A stretch of DNA of 64,000 nt from Jiella avicenniae (lineage in GTDB: Bacteria > Pseudomonadota > Alphaproteobacteria > Rhizobiales > Rhizobiaceae), in contig NZ_JAJUWU010000003.1 in assembly GCF_021390325.1 (NCBI RefSeq), forward strand, positions 396,555 through 460,554, given 5' to 3'. Shown here piece by piece: positions 33,833 to 42,801 of the stretch (position 1 is the stretch's first letter; each line of letters opens with the position of its first letter). Under the pieces are notes generated by a model. The model was not told where the DNA came from and did no database searches. It saw only the letters and a program-made list of their open reading frames with translations. The position numbers were made by a program, and so were the translations under genes.

Positions 33833-33858
33833 CGCCGGCGCGTCCGAGGGCGCCGGCG
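33833..33858 (+). promoter_or_regulatory. Stem-loop covering the ribosome-binding region of the DppB-like gene
   Basis: Two copies of the self-complementary octamer CGCCGGCG (33833-33840 and 33851-33858) form an 8-bp stem with a 10-nt loop immediately before the ATG at 33859. The pairing would hide the start region and lower translation of the permease relative to the binding protein. No good Shine-Dalgarno is visible outside the hairpin. Confidence 0.45.
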
Positions 33859-34956
33859 ATGAGCCAGACACACGGCGCCCACGATCCGGCGACGGCGGAA
33901 GAGGAATCCGCCATCGCCGGCACGTCGCTCCTGCCACGCATCGCGGGGCGTTTCGGCAAGACGCTGTTCAGCCTCGTCGTCACTTTGTTCGGGTTGCTGG
34001 TCGTGACCTTCGCGATCGCCCGCCTGGTGCCGATCGATCCGGCGCTCGCGGTCGTCGGTCCGCGAGCCACGCAGGCGCAATACGAGGCGGTGCGTACCGA
34101 GATGGGGCTCGACCAGCCGATCCCGGTGCAGTTCGCGACCTATCTCGGCGATGTCGTCCGGGGCGATTTCGGCCGCTCCAACCTGACCTCTCGCCCGGTG
34201 ATCGAGGACGTTCGCTCGGCTTTCCCCGCGACGCTGGAACTCGCGACGCTCGCGACCCTTCTCGGCGTGCTTCTCGGCGTTCCGGCCGGGGTGGTTTCGG
34301 CGGTCAATCAGGGGCGATGGCCGGACCACGTCCTGCGCGTCGTCGGACTGCTCGGCTATTCCATGCCGGTCTTCTGGCTCGGCCTGATCGCGCTTCTGAT
34401 TTTCTACGGCCAGCTCGGCTGGGTCGGCGGCCCCGGCCGGCTCGACGTCTCCTACGAACTCTCCTACGAGCTCGACGTGACAGCCTACACGGGATCGATC
34501 CTGATCGACTCCGCTCTTTCGGGGGCCTGGGACGTCTTCTTCAACGCTCTCACCCACATCGCCCTGCCGGTCTTCGTTCTCGGCTATTTCTCGCTCGCCT
34601 ACATCTCGCGGATGACCCGGTCCTTCATGCTGGAGCAGCTCGGCCAGGAATACGTCACCGCCGCCCGGGTGAAGGGCGTGCCGGAGCGGCGCGTCGTCTG
34701 GGTGCACGCGCTCGGCAACGCCATGGTGCCGCTGATCACGGTGATCGCGCTCTCCTATGCGGCGCTGCTGGAAGGCTCGGTTTTGACCGAAACCGTCTTC
34801 GCCTGGCCGGGGCTCGGCCTTTACATCACCCAGGCGCTGTTCGCCGCCGATCTCAACGCCGTCCTCGGCGGCACGGTGGTGATCGGCGTCGCCTTCATCG
34901 TGCTCAACCTTCTGTCCGACCTCCTCTACACCGTCGTCGATCCGAGGGCGCGATGA
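33859..34956 (+). CDS. Dipeptide-type ABC transporter permease (DppB-like)
   Basis: The 365-residue protein has an unusually long hydrophilic N-terminus (about 35 residues, SQTHGAHDPATAEEES...) before the first membrane segment LFSLVVTLFGLLVVTFAIARLVPIDPA. About six membrane helices follow, with the coupling loop TAARVKGVPERRVVWVHALGNAMVPLITVI. It overlaps the next permease gene by 4 bp. Confidence 0.92.
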   Translation: MSQTHGAHDPATAEEESAIAGTSLLPRIAGRFGKTLFSLVVTLFGLLVVTFAIARLVPIDPALAVVGPRATQAQYEAVRTEMGLDQPIPVQFATYLGDVVRGDFGRSNLTSRPVIEDVRSAFPATLELATLATLLGVLLGVPAGVVSAVNQGRWPDHVLRVVGLLGYSMPVFWLGLIALLIFYGQLGWVGGPGRLDVSYELSYELDVTAYTGSILIDSALSGAWDVFFNALTHIALPVFVLGYFSLAYISRMTRSFMLEQLGQEYVTAARVKGVPERRVVWVHALGNAMVPLITVIALSYAALLEGSVLTETVFAWPGLGLYITQALFAADLNAVLGGTVVIGVAFIVLNLLSDLLYTVVDPRAR

Positions 34957-35882
34957 GCGACACCGTCTCCAAACCCGCCGGCGGTCTGAAGGCCTGGCTG
35001 ACCAGCGACACCCCCGCCTCGCGCCTGCAGGCGCGGGCGATCGGCCTGTGGTTCGCCTGGAGCGATCTCGTCCGCAATCCGCTGGCCGTCGCCGGGCTCG
35101 TCATCGTCGTCCTTTTGATCCTGATGGCGATCTTCGCCCCGCTGATCGCCACCGATCCGCCGAACCAGCAGAATCTGGCCGACCGGCTGATGGCGCCCGG
35201 CGTCGGCGGCCACATCCTCGGCACCGACGAACTCGGCCGGGACATCTGGAGCCGCATCGTCTACGGCTCGCGGGTGACGTTGCAGGTCGTCGCCCTCGTC
35301 GCGCTGACGGCGCCCGTCTTCGGCCTCGTCGTCGGCACCGTCGCGGGCACGATCGGCGGCTGGACCGACCGAGTGCTGATGCGCATCACCGACATCTTCC
35401 TCGCTTTTCCCCGGCTGATCCTCGCGCTGGCCTTCGTCGCCGCGCTCGGGCCCGGCATCGTCAACGCCATCTTCGCCATCGCCCTGACGGCATGGCCGCC
35501 CTATGCCCGCGTCGCGCGGGCCGAGACGCTCTCCGTGCGCCGCGCCGACTACATCGCCGCCGCGAGGCTGCAGGGCGCGGGAACCTTGAGGATAATCACC
35601 GGCCACATCATGCCGATGTGTCTGTCCTCGGTGATCATCCGTGTCACCCTCGACATGGCCGGCATCATCCTCACCGCCGCCGGCCTCGGCTTTCTCGGCC
35701 TCGGGGCCCAGCCGCCGCTCGCCGAATGGGGCGCGATGATCTCGACCGGCCGGCAATATCTCCTCAGCCACTGGTGGGTCGCGACCATGCCGGGCCTTGC
35801 CATCCTGACCGTCTCGCTCGGCTTCAACCTGCTCGGCGATTCGCTGCGCGACGTCCTCGATCCCCGCGGAGCACAGCGATGA
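34953..35882 (+). CDS. Dipeptide-type ABC transporter permease (DppC-like)
   Basis: The 309-residue protein has the DppC layout: LVRNPLAVAGLVIVVLLILMAIFAPLIATDPP, GTDELGRDIWSRIVYGSR and the coupling motif AAARLQGAGTLRIITGHIMPMCLSSVII. The start ATG overlaps the DppB-like stop and its own stop overlaps the next ATPase gene, both by 4 bp. The whole permease-ATPase block is therefore translationally coupled. Confidence 0.92.
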   Translation: MSDTVSKPAGGLKAWLTSDTPASRLQARAIGLWFAWSDLVRNPLAVAGLVIVVLLILMAIFAPLIATDPPNQQNLADRLMAPGVGGHILGTDELGRDIWSRIVYGSRVTLQVVALVALTAPVFGLVVGTVAGTIGGWTDRVLMRITDIFLAFPRLILALAFVAALGPGIVNAIFAIALTAWPPYARVARAETLSVRRADYIAAARLQGAGTLRIITGHIMPMCLSSVIIRVTLDMAGIILTAAGLGFLGLGAQPPLAEWGAMISTGRQYLLSHWWVATMPGLAILTVSLGFNLLGDSLRDVLDPRGAQR

Positions 35883-36727
35883 GCCGGGCACCGACCGAGG
35901 CGCCGCTTCTCGACGTCAAGAACCTTCGCGTCCGCTTCGAGACCCATCGCGGCGTCACCGAGGCGGTGCGCGGCGTCTCCTTCACGGTCGGGCGCGAACG
36001 CGTCGGCATCGTCGGCGAATCCGGCTCGGGCAAGTCGATGACCGGCCGCGCCATCCTGCGGCTGGTCCGCCCGCCGGGCATCGCCACCGCCGACCGCCTC
36101 GCCTTCGAGGGAACCGATCTCACGGCGCTGTCCGAACGGCGGATGCGGGCGATGCGCGGACGCCGCATGTCGATGGTCATGCAGGACCCGAAATATTCGC
36201 TCAATCCGGTGATGCGCGTCGGACGGCAGCTGATCGAGGCCCTGAAGGTGCACGAGCGGATCTCCTCGAAAGAGGCCCGCCGCCGTGCGCTCGACATGCT
36301 GGCCGACGTCCAGATCCGCGACCCCGAGCGGGTGCTCGCCGCCTATCCGCACGAGCTTTCCGGCGGCATGGGACAACGGGTGATGATCGCGATGATGCTG
36401 ATCCCGCGGCCCGACCTCCTGATCGCCGACGAGCCGACCTCGGCGCTCGACGTGACGGTGCAGCTCGAAGTGCTGCGCATTCTCGACGATCTCGTGAAGG
36501 ATCGCGGCATGGGGCTGATCTTCATCAGCCATGATCTCAGGCTCGTCTCGACCTTCTGCGACCGGGTGCTGGTGATGTATCTCGGCAAGATCGTCGAGGA
36601 GATCGAGGCGTCGCGTCTGAGCGAGGCGAAACATCCCTATACGCGCGGTCTGCTGGAATGCCTGCCGGAGATCGGCGCTCCGCGGACGCCGCTGAAGGTG
36701 CTGAAACGGGACGCGGCCTGGGCATGA
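35879..36727 (+). CDS. Dipeptide-type ABC transporter ATP-binding protein (DppD-like)
   Basis: The 282-residue ATPase has Walker A GESGSGKSM, the oligopeptide-family motif PKYSLNPVM, the signature LSGGMGQRV (with a methionine-glycine variation of the usual GGQ), Walker B LLIADEPTSALD, and the switch histidine in FISHD. It is shorter at the C-terminus than most DppD proteins (about 325) and lacks a cysteine-rich Fe-S-like end. It overlaps both neighbours by 4 bp. Confidence 0.92.
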   Translation: MSRAPTEAPLLDVKNLRVRFETHRGVTEAVRGVSFTVGRERVGIVGESGSGKSMTGRAILRLVRPPGIATADRLAFEGTDLTALSERRMRAMRGRRMSMVMQDPKYSLNPVMRVGRQLIEALKVHERISSKEARRRALDMLADVQIRDPERVLAAYPHELSGGMGQRVMIAMMLIPRPDLLIADEPTSALDVTVQLEVLRILDDLVKDRGMGLIFISHDLRLVSTFCDRVLVMYLGKIVEEIEASRLSEAKHPYTRGLLECLPEIGAPRTPLKVLKRDAAWA

Positions 36728-37500
36728 GCGAAACCAAGCACATGCCGGGGGCCAAGATCGCCGTTTCCGATCTGTCGGTCACCTTCGTCCAGGGCCGGCG
36801 CCCCGTCCGGGCGGTCAGGGACGTGAGCTTTTCGGTCAGGCCGCTGGAGTCTTTCGGCCTCGTCGGCGAGTCCGGCTCCGGCAAGTCGACGGTGCTGCGG
36901 GCGATCTGCGGCCTCGCCCCGGTCTCGGGCGGCGACATCCGGATCGATGGCGGCGCCATCCCGCAGCCCCGCGACAAGGCCTTCGCCCGCAAGGTGCAGA
37001 TGGTCTTTCAGGATCCCTACGGCTCGCTGCATCCGCGCCATACGATCGACCGGGTCCTCTCCGAGCCGCTTTCGATCCACCGCTTCGCCGACCGCGAGGA
37101 TCGCATCGTCCAGGCGCTGAAGGACGTCGGCCTCGACGCCCGCTTCCGCTTCCGCCTGCCCCACCAGCTGTCCGGCGGCCAGCGCCAGCGGGTCGCGATC
37201 GCGAGGGCGCTGATCGTCGAGCCGGAGATCCTCCTCCTCGACGAGCCGACCTCGGCCCTCGACGCCTCCATCCAGGCGGAGGTCCTGAATCTCCTCACGC
37301 GGCTGCGCGAGGAACGCAGCCTCACCGTCATCATGGTCAGCCACGACCTCGCCGTGATCGACCACATGTGCGAGCGCCTCCTCGTCATGCGCGGCGGCGA
37401 GGCGGTGGAGGCGCTCGACCGGTCTGCGCTGGCCGACCGCAAGGTCGCGTCTGACTATACGCGCTCCCTTCTGACGGCGAGCGAGGGGTACGTGCGCTGA
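36724..37500 (+). CDS. Dipeptide-type ABC transporter ATP-binding protein (DppF-like)
   Basis: The 258-residue ATPase has Walker A GESGSGKST, the DPYGSLHPR motif, signature LSGGQRQRV, Walker B ILLLDEPTSALD and MVSHD. It forms the second half of the ATPase pair with the upstream gene. It is compact relative to typical DppF (about 320-330). The transporter operon's last transport gene, it is followed 134 bp later by an M19 dipeptidase. Confidence 0.92.
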   Translation: MSETKHMPGAKIAVSDLSVTFVQGRRPVRAVRDVSFSVRPLESFGLVGESGSGKSTVLRAICGLAPVSGGDIRIDGGAIPQPRDKAFARKVQMVFQDPYGSLHPRHTIDRVLSEPLSIHRFADREDRIVQALKDVGLDARFRFRLPHQLSGGQRQRVAIARALIVEPEILLLDEPTSALDASIQAEVLNLLTRLREERSLTVIMVSHDLAVIDHMCERLLVMRGGEAVEALDRSALADRKVASDYTRSLLTASEGYVR

Positions 37501-37634
37501 ATTCTATTCCATTCGCGGCCCGATCGACCAAGCCGACGATCAGTCATGCGAGGCTCGGGCGGAAAGGGTTGCCGACGGAACGGTCGCCCATGTCCAGATT
37601 CGCCTGACCTCCAGCATTTCGAGGACCCTACTCC

Positions 37635-38708
37635 ATGAATGCTCCAGTCGTCTTCGACGGGCACAATGACAGCCTGCTTCGCCTCCACGTCGACGGATCG
37701 CAGCAGGCGATCGACGCCTTCCTTGCCGGCACGGGACCAGGTCACATCGACCTCGCCAAAGCCGAATCCGGCAACCTGCGCGGCGGGCTGTTCGCGATCT
37801 TTCCACCCTCACCGCAGGGCTCCATCGATTTTTCCCGCATGCCGCCGGGCGGCTACGAGATGCCGCTGCCGGCGCCGCTGGAGACGGCCATCGCCGAAGC
37901 GGCGACGATCGGCATGGCGTCGATCCTGTTCCGGCTGGAGCGCGGCTCGAACGGGCGACTGCGCATCTGCCGCTCGGTCGCCGACGTCCGTGCGGCCTGG
38001 GCGGCGGATGCGATGGCCGCGGTGCTGCACATCGAGGGCGCCGAGGCGATCGATCCCGATCTCGCAATGCTCGACGTCCTTCACGCCGCGGGCCTGCGCT
38101 CGATCGGCATGGTGTGGAGCCGCGACAACGTCTTTGCGCATGGCGTGCCGATGCGCTTTCCCTCGTCGCCCGACATCGGCGACGGTCTGACCGAAGCGGG
38201 CGAGCGGCTGGTGAAACGCTGCAACGACCTCGGCATCCTGCTCGACCTGTCGCATCTCAACGAAAAGGGCTTCTGGGACGTCGCGCGCTTCACCGACGCA
38301 CCGCTGGTCGCCACTCATTCCAACGTCCACGCGCTCTGCCCGGTCAGCCGCAACCTCACCGACCGGCAACTGGCGGCGATCGCCGAATCGAAAGGCGTCG
38401 TCGGGCTGAACTTCGCCACCGCCTTCCTGCGCGAGGACGGGGCGATGGATGCAGACACCCCGATCGAAACCATGGTCCGGCACCTCGACGCCCTGGTCAA
38501 TGCACTCGGCGAGGACGGCGTGGCGCTCGGCTCGGATTTCGACGGCGCCGTCATCCCGGCGCCCATCGGCGACGCGGCCGGCCTGCCCGCCCTCTTCGAG
38601 GCGCTGGATCGCCACGGCTACGGCAGTGCGCTCATCGAAAAGATCGCCCACGGCAACTGGCTGAACGTCCTCGAGCGCACGTGGAAGGCGCCCGGCGACC
38701 CTCGCTGA
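37635..38708 (+). CDS. Membrane dipeptidase-family (M19) metallopeptidase
   Basis: The 357-residue protein is a renal-dipeptidase-type amidohydrolase: DGHND at residues 8-12 (first zinc ligands), AVLHIEGAEAI (bridging glutamate), LDLSHLNEKGFWDV and VATHSNVHAL (zinc histidines), and ALGSDFDGAV (catalytic aspartate). No signal peptide is seen, so it acts in the cytoplasm. Placed right after the dipeptide transporter, it probably hydrolyses the imported dipeptide. The M19 family includes enzymes with specificity for D-amino acid or dehydropeptide substrates. Confidence 0.93.
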   Translation: MNAPVVFDGHNDSLLRLHVDGSQQAIDAFLAGTGPGHIDLAKAESGNLRGGLFAIFPPSPQGSIDFSRMPPGGYEMPLPAPLETAIAEAATIGMASILFRLERGSNGRLRICRSVADVRAAWAADAMAAVLHIEGAEAIDPDLAMLDVLHAAGLRSIGMVWSRDNVFAHGVPMRFPSSPDIGDGLTEAGERLVKRCNDLGILLDLSHLNEKGFWDVARFTDAPLVATHSNVHALCPVSRNLTDRQLAAIAESKGVVGLNFATAFLREDGAMDADTPIETMVRHLDALVNALGEDGVALGSDFDGAVIPAPIGDAAGLPALFEALDRHGYGSALIEKIAHGNWLNVLERTWKAPGDPR

Positions 38709-38777
38709 GGGACGAGCCATCAACGGGGCGAAGCTGTTTCCGTTCGCATTGCCCGAAACGGTGCAAGCCGCAGCGCG

Positions 38778-39755
38778 TCATCCCGCAATGTCGACGACGC
38801 CCGCCTCGCCGTTTTCCGCGCCGAAGGCGAGAAGGCCACCTTTCGCGTCCCAGGCCATCGTCCGCAGCGGCGAGCAGCCGCCCCGGCGCAGCAAGGCTTC
38901 CTTGGAATCGGCAAAGCGCACCGCAAGGATCATCCCGTCCTGATAGCCGATCGCCAGCATGTCTTCGGCGGGATGGCAGGCGACGGCAGTGACCATCGAG
39001 TCGCCCCTGGTGCCGAGTTCCAGCGGCGCCTTTCCCATCGGCCCGTCCTTGCCCGAGAACGGCCAGAGGATCGCCGCCGGCGCTCCGGAGGTGGCGAGGA
39101 ACTTGCCTTTCGCCGACCAGGACCAGTCTTTCACCTTGGCCGGGTAGCCGGTCATGCGCATGTGCTTGCCGTCGTCGACCCGCCAGCCATGCAGGGCGTT
39201 TTCCTGCATGACGGTGACCAAAAAGCGCCCGTCCGGCGAAAAGGACAAGCCGAGATGGGCCCCTTTCCAGTCGAGCGACACCGGCGCGGCGTCGGTCGCC
39301 GGGAAGAACAGCGAGGCGCCGTCGTAGCGGGCGGTGGCGAGGCGCGTCCCTTTCGGCGCGAAGGCCACGCCCTCCACGGTGCGATCGTGCTTGAGCTCCT
39401 TGAGATCGCCCTTCGCCGGCTTGAACCAGGCGCTGCGGCCCGATGCGAAGGCGATCGCGCCATTCGGCCCGCCGGCGACGGCGCCGACCCATTTGCGGCC
39501 GATGCTCGCGAGTTCGACCACGCTTTCGCCGTCGCTCGTCGCGACGACGCGGCCGTCCTCGCCACCCGACAGAAGCCGCCGGCCGAACTCGTCGTAGACG
39601 GCGGCAAGCAGCCCGCCCTCGTGGAGGGTCAGGGTCTTGTCGCCACCGGCCGGCAGGCGCAACGAACCATCGGCCAGCGCAAAGGCCGGCCGATGGCCGA
39701 GGAAGCAGGCTGTTTCGACGAAGTCGGCGAATTCATACGCGGCGATCGATGGCAT
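38778..39755 (-). CDS. WD40-repeat protein paired with a CobW-type metal GTPase
   Basis: The 325-residue protein is built of WD40-like blades (for example FAPKGTRLATARYDGASLFFP, SFSPDGRFLVTVMQENALHGWRV, SWSAKGKFLATSGAPAAILWPF), probably a seven-bladed propeller. No enzyme residues are visible. Its ATG overlaps the stop of the CobW gene by one base, so the two are co-translated; in rhizobia such WD40 genes often accompany CobW GTPases. It may be a docking platform for the metal chaperone, which is inference. Confidence 0.85.
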   Translation of the reverse strand: MPSIAAYEFADFVETACFLGHRPAFALADGSLRLPAGGDKTLTLHEGGLLAAVYDEFGRRLLSGGEDGRVVATSDGESVVELASIGRKWVGAVAGGPNGAIAFASGRSAWFKPAKGDLKELKHDRTVEGVAFAPKGTRLATARYDGASLFFPATDAAPVSLDWKGAHLGLSFSPDGRFLVTVMQENALHGWRVDDGKHMRMTGYPAKVKDWSWSAKGKFLATSGAPAAILWPFSGKDGPMGKAPLELGTRGDSMVTAVACHPAEDMLAIGYQDGMILAVRFADSKEALLRRGGCSPLRTMAWDAKGGLLAFGAENGEAGVVDIAG

Positions 39756-40864
39756 CAGGCGGGGGCCTTCGCCTTCGCCGCGCAGGCGGCGAAGCCGGCT
39801 TCCAGTTCTTCGGCGTCGAGCTTTCGGCCGATGAAGACGAGGCGGCTGAGCTTGGCCTCGTCGTCGCGCCAGGGCCGCTGGTGGTCGCCCTCGATGATCA
39901 TGTGGACCCCTTGCACGACGTAGCGGTCCGGATCGCCGTCGAAGGCGATGATCCCCTTGAGGCGCAGGATGTTCGGCCCCTGCTCCTGGGTGAGCGCCTG
40001 GATCCACGGAAAGAACTTCTTCGGATCGAGCGGCCCGCCCCGCAGCGAGATCGAGGTGACCGTGACGTCGTGGATCGGCGAGACGGCGTGATGATCGTGC
40101 GAATGGCCGTGATCATGATGGTGATGATCGTGCCCATGATGATCGTGATGATGATGATCGTGATCGCAGTCCGGACCGCAGACGTGATCGTCATGGGCGT
40201 GTTCGGCTTCCTCAAGAAACGCCGGATCGTCGTCGAGGACGCGCTTCAGGTCGAAGGCGCTCTGACCGAGCACCTTGGCAAGGTCGATGCCGGCCCGCTC
40301 GGTACGATGGATCACGGCATGAGGATTGATCGCCCGCACCGTCGCCTCCACCTGGGCGAGATCTTCGGCCGACACGAGATCGGTCTTGTTGAGAAGCACG
40401 ACGTCGGCGAAGGCGATCTGGTCCTCGGCCTCGCGCGAATCCTTCAGCCGCATCGGCAGGTGCTTGGCGTCGACCAGCGCGACGACGGCGTCGAGCTGGG
40501 TCTTGGCGCGCACGTCCTCGTCCATGAAGAAGGTCTGGGCGACGGGCACCGGATCGGCAAGGCCGGTCGTCTCGACGAGGATCGCGTCGAAGCGGCCCTT
40601 GCGGCGGGTGAGACCCTCGACGACGCGCACGAGATCGCCGCGCACCGTGCAGCAGACGCAGCCGTTGTTCATCTCGTAGATCTCTTCGTCAGATTCGACG
40701 ATGAGGTCGTTGTCGATGCCGATCTCGCCGAACTCGTTGACGATGACGGCGTATTTCTTCCCGTGATCCTCGGACAGGATGCGGTTGAGCAGCGTCGTCT
40801 TGCCGGAGCCGAGATAGCCGGTCAGTACGGTGACGGGAATGGGGGCGGCAGCGGTCTCGGACAT
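39755..40864 (-). CDS. CobW/COG0523-family GTPase, metallochaperone with histidine-rich loop
   Basis: The 369-residue protein has a P-loop GYLGSGKTT (residues 16-24), the metal-binding CxCC motif in NNGCVCCTVRGD (C69, C71, C72), and the nucleotide-binding NKTD. A long histidine-rich segment (about residues 222-265, with runs such as HDHHHHDHHGHDHHHHD) precedes the C-terminal CobW domain. This combination is typical of zinc-related COG0523 proteins that deliver or store zinc under limitation. The start ATG at 40864 puts the P-loop in the usual place. It is translationally coupled with the WD40 gene. Confidence 0.92.
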   Translation of the reverse strand: MSETAAAPIPVTVLTGYLGSGKTTLLNRILSEDHGKKYAVIVNEFGEIGIDNDLIVESDEEIYEMNNGCVCCTVRGDLVRVVEGLTRRKGRFDAILVETTGLADPVPVAQTFFMDEDVRAKTQLDAVVALVDAKHLPMRLKDSREAEDQIAFADVVLLNKTDLVSAEDLAQVEATVRAINPHAVIHRTERAGIDLAKVLGQSAFDLKRVLDDDPAFLEEAEHAHDDHVCGPDCDHDHHHHDHHGHDHHHHDHGHSHDHHAVSPIHDVTVTSISLRGGPLDPKKFFPWIQALTQEQGPNILRLKGIIAFDGDPDRYVVQGVHMIIEGDHQRPWRDDEAKLSRLVFIGRKLDAEELEAGFAACAAKAKAPA

Positions 40865-40939
40865 CGTGTATTCCTCGTTGAGCCGGTATTTCGTGGCGTC
40901 GTGGGGCCGATATAATCCCGCAAAACCGAGATTGCACGG

Positions 40940-40953
40940 GGGATGTGCATCCC
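40940..40953. promoter_or_regulatory. Small inverted repeat upstream of the CobW gene
   Basis: GGGATG-TG-CATCCC is a perfect 6-bp inverted repeat in the gap between the divergent CobW gene and the thioesterase gene. It does not resemble the AT-rich Zur boxes I know, so its role as a metal-responsive operator is uncertain. Confidence 0.25.
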
Positions 40954-41092
40954 GAAACCTCCCTGCGGCGCCGTTGCCGGCCGATGCAGGCGCGGCGACG
41001 GCTTGCCATCGAAGCGGCAGCACCTTCCTATGGCGGGGGGGCGAGCCGGACCTTTCGCCCGATTCTGCCGATCTTCAGACGGGGACGATGCG

Positions 41093-41491
41093 ATGGACGA
41101 GACCGACGAAATGCCGAAAGGCGAACTCACCGTTCGCATTCCGGCGATGCCGGCCGACGCCAACGCCAACGGCGACATCTTCGGCGGCTGGGTGGTCTCG
41201 CAGATGGATCTCGCCGCCGGCATCCGGGCCGCCGAGCGCTCGCGAGGCCGCGTCGCGACGGTGGCGATCAACGCCCTCGTCTTCAAGAAGCCGGTGAAGA
41301 TCGGCGATACGCTCTGCGTCTACACCGCCATCGAGAAGGTCGGCCGGACGTCGATCACGCTGGCCATCGAAGCCTGGACCCAGCGGCGCACCTCGCGCGT
41401 CGAGGCGAAAGTCACGGAAGGCACCTTCGTCATGGTGGCGATCGACGACGAGGGCCGCCCGAGTGCCATTCCCGCGGAAACCCTCGACTAG
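41093..41491 (+). CDS. Acyl-CoA thioesterase (YciA-like hot-dog fold)
   Basis: The 132-residue protein has the hot-dog thioesterase pattern of YciA: AMPADANANGDIFGGWVVSQMDLAAGI with the conserved N-x-x-G-D-I-F-G-G and D-x-A-A active-site region, then TVAINALVFKKPVKIGDTLCVYT. It hydrolyses acyl-CoA esters in the cytoplasm. The start ATG at 41093 is chosen as giving the usual short N-terminus. The stop lies 9 bp before the frameshifted transporter gene, so the two may be co-transcribed. Confidence 0.92.
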   Translation: MDETDEMPKGELTVRIPAMPADANANGDIFGGWVVSQMDLAAGIRAAERSRGRVATVAINALVFKKPVKIGDTLCVYTAIEKVGRTSITLAIEAWTQRRTSRVEAKVTEGTFVMVAIDDEGRPSAIPAETLD

Positions 41492-41500
41492 CCCGCCTCC

Positions 41501-42717
41501 GTGTCGCCGACGCCCCGTGCGGCCCATCCGTCCGCCGGCATTGCCGCACTCGCCGTCGGCGAGACCATCGTCTGGGCGGCGTTCTATTACACCTTTCCGG
41601 CGCTTCTGACCCGGTGGAAAGGCGCCGAAGGGTGGAGCAAGACCATCCTCACCGCCGCCTTCGCCGGCACGATCATGCTGTCGGCACTGCTGGCGCCGCT
41701 CGCCGGACGGCTGATCGACCGGGGACACGGCCGGCGCTGATGACGGGAGCGACCTGTGTCGGTGCGGCACTTCTCGCTTTGTCCTCCGTCACCACAAGCC
41801 TCGCAGTCTTCGTCCCCATCTGGCTCTGCCTCGGCGTCGTCATGGCGGGTGCGCTCTACGAGCCCTGCTTTGCCGTCGTCACCCGCGCCCTCGGCCCGTC
41901 CTCCCGGCGGGCGATCACCGCCATCACCCTTCTTGCCGGCTTTGCCGGGACGCTGGCCTTTCCGATGAACCACTGGATCGCCGAGGCGGGCGGATGGCGG
42001 CTGGCCTCGCAGGCGATGGCCGGCCTCGCCCTCTTCGTCGCCGCGCCGCTGCTGTGGCTCTCGACTACGCGCCTGGAAGCCTGCGCTCTCGCCCGAGCCC
42101 CGGTCGAAGACCCGGCACACCGGCCCTCTCAACCGACGCAGGCCCCGGCCTTGCGGGGCCGGCTGTTCTTCCTGCTGACGCTCGGCTTTGCGACCGTCGG
42201 CGCGTCCCACAGCCTCGTCCTCAACCATCTTCTGCCGATCCTCGAAAGCCACCGGATGAGCGACGACCTCGCCGTCCTCATCGCGGCCGGCGTCGGACCG
42301 ATGCAGGTGGTCGGGCGCCTCGCCATTCTCGGCTTGGAACGCCACCTGTCGAACCAGGCCGTGGCGCTGGCGAGCTGCGTCGCCGTCGGCCTCGCCGCCT
42401 GCTGCCTCCTCGGCTCGCAGTTCCTGCCGCTCCTGGCGGTTCCCTTCGTCGTCCTGCACGGCAGCGGCTACGGGACGGTCAGCATCATGCGCCCGGTGAT
42501 GCTGCGCGAGACCCTCGGCGAGGCGAATTTCGGCGCGACCAGCGGCCGGATGGCGCGCTATTCGACCGCCGCCGCCGCCCTCGCTCCCTTTGCCGGCTCG
42601 CTCCTGTGGCTGATCGGCGGCTACGATCTGGCGCTGGTGATCGTCGCGCTCGCCTGCGTCCTCGCCTTCGCGGCCTTCGCCTCGCTCGCCGCCCAACGAG
42701 GCCGCCCATCGACATAG
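41501..42717 (+). pseudogene. MFS transporter interrupted by a frameshift
   Basis: The N-terminal part (GTG 41501 to stop 41740, 79 residues) begins a typical major-facilitator protein and ends in APLAGRLIDRGHGRR. The remainder, 325 residues from ATG 41740 to 42717, continues as MTGATCVGAALLALSS and carries about ten more membrane segments. Joining the two gives a standard roughly 400-residue transporter. A one-base deletion in GGCGCTGATG (41733-41742) explains the break; restoring one C rejoins the frames. The alternative is two coupled genes sharing TGATG, which is less natural because the junction falls in the conserved loop between helices 2 and 3. Confidence 0.7.
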
Positions 42718-42801
42718 GTCCGACCCGGCCCATCTCGGAGGTATGGCGCCAGCCATTCTCATCCGCCAGCGGACGTCCAACGGGAAAGAGTGCTTCGAAC
42801 C

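Noticed and set aside
32040..34070. Minus-strand frame of 676 codons opposite the dipeptide-binding protein
   Set aside because: It is a shadow of the binding-protein gene, with no recognisable domain.
39898..40215. Isoleucine/threonine-rich frame within the CobW gene
   Set aside because: It is an out-of-frame reading of the histidine-repeat codons of the CobW protein, not a separate gene.
40865..41092. Possible Zur box upstream of the CobW gene
   Set aside because: No AT-rich dyad of the kind known for alphaproteobacterial Zur was found. Only a GC-rich 6-bp inverted repeat and an isolated TATAAT-like string are present.
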